The notes under the pieces: generated by a model | The model's database searches: none | What the model was told of the DNA's origin: nothing | What the model saw: the letters and a program-made list of their open reading frames with translations, nothing else | NCBI GenBank assembly: GCA_036278835.1 | Contig: DASUKH010000110.1 | Span: 1-6,878 of the forward strand | Direction of reading: 5' to 3' | From: DATARH01 sp036278835 | GTDB lineage: Bacteria; Pseudomonadota; Alphaproteobacteria; ATCC43930; CGMCC-115725 | DNA: 6,878 nt | Translations under genes and position numbers: made by a program | Shown here: one piece after another, positions 5,886-6,878 of the stretch | Layout: every line of letters starts with the position of its first letter | Numbering within the stretch: position 1 is the stretch's first letter

Positions 5886-6179
5886 TCAATCGGCTTGCAG
5901 TGCAGATAAAATCATCTCGATTACCCCCTCCGTGTTGGAAAGAATATCGTTGTTCCAAAACCGAATGAGCCTCCAGCCCTGTGCTTCGAGCAAGTCGGTG
6001 CGCCGGGCATCCGCGGCGCTGTCCGCATGCTGCCCGCCATCCGCTTCGACGATGAGCTTGTGCCGGGTGCACGCGAAATCGACGATGAACCCGGCGATCG
6101 GATGCTGCCGCCGGAATTTGTATCCCGTAAGGCGCCGGTCTCGCAGGGCCAGCCAGAGCCGGATTTCGGCGTCGGTCAT
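5886..6179 (-). CDS. DUF559 (Vsr-like) endonuclease-domain protein, apparently 5'-truncated
   Basis: A 97-residue soluble protein of the DUF559 family (restriction-endonuclease-like, Vsr-related fold). It has the family core: MTDAEIRLWLALRDRRL, then YKFRRQHPIAGFIVDFAC with Asp34, then LIVEADGGQH with Glu45 and Gln50-His51, and GWRLIRFWNND (68-78) at the end. In the PD-(D/E)XK scheme Asp34 and Glu45 would bind the metal. Its cellular role is not established. Family members are usually some 15-25 residues longer at the N-terminus. Here the in-frame upstream codons (TARHLRRR, from 6203) look family-like but have no ATG, GTG or TTG before the livH stop. ATG 6226 in another frame gives MRNDAEPDR, which would join them if one base were added near 6200. 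No good ribosome site precedes ATG 6179. GC is about 61%, close to the 63-64% in sampled parts of livH and livM, so composition does not mark it as foreign. It may be a decaying gene. Confidence 0.8.
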   Translation of the reverse strand: MTDAEIRLWLALRDRRLTGYKFRRQHPIAGFIVDFACTRHKLIVEADGGQHADSAADARRTDLLEAQGWRLIRFWNNDILSNTEGVIEMILSALQAD

Positions 6180-6227
6180 CCTGCGCCGCAGATGCCGCGC
6201 GGTCTGGCTCGGCGTCGTTCCGCATCG

Positions 6228-6878
6228 TCACGCGGCGCGGCCGAAGAGGCCGGCCGGCTTTATCAGCAGGACGATCGCCATGATGACGAAGACGACGGTG
6301 TTGGACGCCTCGGGATAGAACACCTTGGTCAGCCCCTCGATGACCCCGAGACCGAAGCCGCTGACGATCGAGCCGAGGATCGATCCCATGCCGCCGATCA
6401 CCACGACCGCGAACACCGTCGTGATGATGCCGCTCCCCATCAGCGGGCTGACCTGATAGATCGGTGCCGCCAGGACCCCGGCGAGCGCCGCGAGGCCGAC
6501 CCCGGCGCCGTAGGTCAGGGTCACCATGCGCGGCACGTTGATCCCGAACGCCTGCACCAGGGTCGGGTTTTCGGTCGCGGCGCGCAGATAGGCGCCGAGC
6601 CTTGTGCGCTCGATGACGAACCAGGTGGCGAGGCATACCGCCAGCGAGGCGACGATGACCCAGGCGCGGTAATTCGGCAGAAACATGAAGCCGAGATTGG
6701 TCGCGCCCTGCAACGCGTCGGGGATGTTATAGGGCATCCCGGACGAGCCGAACTGGCGCCGGAACACCCCCTCGATGACGAGCGCCAGGCCGAAGGTCAG
6801 GAGCAGCCCGTAGAGGTGGTCGAGGCGGGCGATGCGGCGCAGCAGCAGCCGCTCGGTCAAGACGCCGGTGATGCCGAC
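6228..6878 (-). CDS. livH: Branched-chain amino acid type ABC transporter permease LivH, 5' end cut by window
   Basis: The visible 216 residues form the C-terminal three quarters of LivH; the family is about 290 residues, so roughly 75 are missing beyond position 6878. The fragment reads VGITGVLTERLLLR, then LDHLYGLLLTFGLALVIEG, the typical LivH central segment. It continues with the coupling loop RLGAYLRAATENPTLVQAFG, which docks on the LivG/LivF ATPases, and the glycine-rich VVVIGGMGSILGSIVSGFGLG. It ends KPAGLFGRAA, the usual LivH terminus, with TGA at 6230-6228. It is an integral inner-membrane protein with several hydrophobic segments. With LivM it makes the permease pore for a branched-chain amino acid or similar amide or carboxylate substrate. 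The reading frame is open to the window edge; the TTG at 6860-6858 is an internal leucine, not a start. Confidence 0.93.
   Translation of the reverse strand, partial: VGITGVLTERLLLRRIARLDHLYGLLLTFGLALVIEGVFRRQFGSSGMPYNIPDALQGATNLGFMFLPNYRAWVIVASLAVCLATWFVIERTRLGAYLRAATENPTLVQAFGINVPRMVTLTYGAGVGLAALAGVLAAPIYQVSPLMGSGIITTVFAVVVIGGMGSILGSIVSGFGLGVIEGLTKVFYPEASNTVVFVIMAIVLLIKPAGLFGRAA

Noticed and set aside
5709..6242. GGCGCGGCC at both 5709-5717 and 6234-6242 as a target-site duplication around the DUF559 block
   Set aside because: Both copies lie within coding sequence of livM and livH. Removing one with the insert would delete the livM start or the livH end, and a GC-only 9-mer is easily repeated by chance here.
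5719..6636. 305-codon minus-strand frame across livH, DUF559 and the repeats
   Set aside because: It overlaps two recognised genes in another frame, and its end (SPTGGEGWGEGA) is simply translated repeat. Only its ATG at 6226 is of interest, for the DUF559 N-terminus.

Overview
The window looks like chromosomal DNA of a high-GC alphaproteobacterium. The evidence is GTG/TTG-tolerant starts, a PBP1A with an alphaproteobacterial-style tail, a LivH/LivM permease pair and palindromic intergenic repeats of the kind common in that class. No species can be named. There is no phage, CRISPR, tRNA or rRNA gene and no classical insertion sequence. Most genes are housekeeping genes; the unusual material sits between them.

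Layout, left to right. (1) Positions 1-115, minus strand: the first 38 codons of a thiamine-diphosphate dehydrogenase E1 alpha subunit that runs off the window. (2) Positions 249-1307, plus strand, divergent from it: a complete ketopantoate-reductase-family NADPH oxidoreductase. (3) Positions 1308-1642: a convergent, gene-free gap packed with palindromic repeats, the last of which contains the stop codon of the next gene. (4) Positions 1643-4486, minus strand: a class A penicillin-binding protein of the PBP1A type. A 27-codon reading frame with a strong ribosome site lies just upstream and overlaps its apparent start by GTGA; this looks like the true N-terminus displaced by one missing base, or else a coupled leader peptide. 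(5) Positions 4567-4717: 151 nt spacer in which I could not support a promoter or terminator. (6) Positions 4718-5719 and 6228-6878, minus strand: livM and the C-terminal three quarters of livH, the two membrane subunits of a branched-chain amino-acid type ABC importer. They are transcribed livH then livM. Their ATP-binding and periplasmic subunits are not in the window.

The livH-livM junction is the most interesting part. These genes are normally almost contiguous, but here 508 nt separate them. That stretch holds a small DUF559 (Vsr-like, PD-(D/E)XK fold) nuclease gene followed by a cluster of four perfect hairpins. The hairpin nearest livM is followed by TTTTT on the coding strand, 13 nt before the first possible livM start, so it reads as an intrinsic terminator inside a transporter operon. 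The DUF559 gene also appears to have lost its N-terminus through a one-base frame break. Nuclease plus hairpins could be a small repeat-associated mobile unit; this is an inference, not a demonstrated system.
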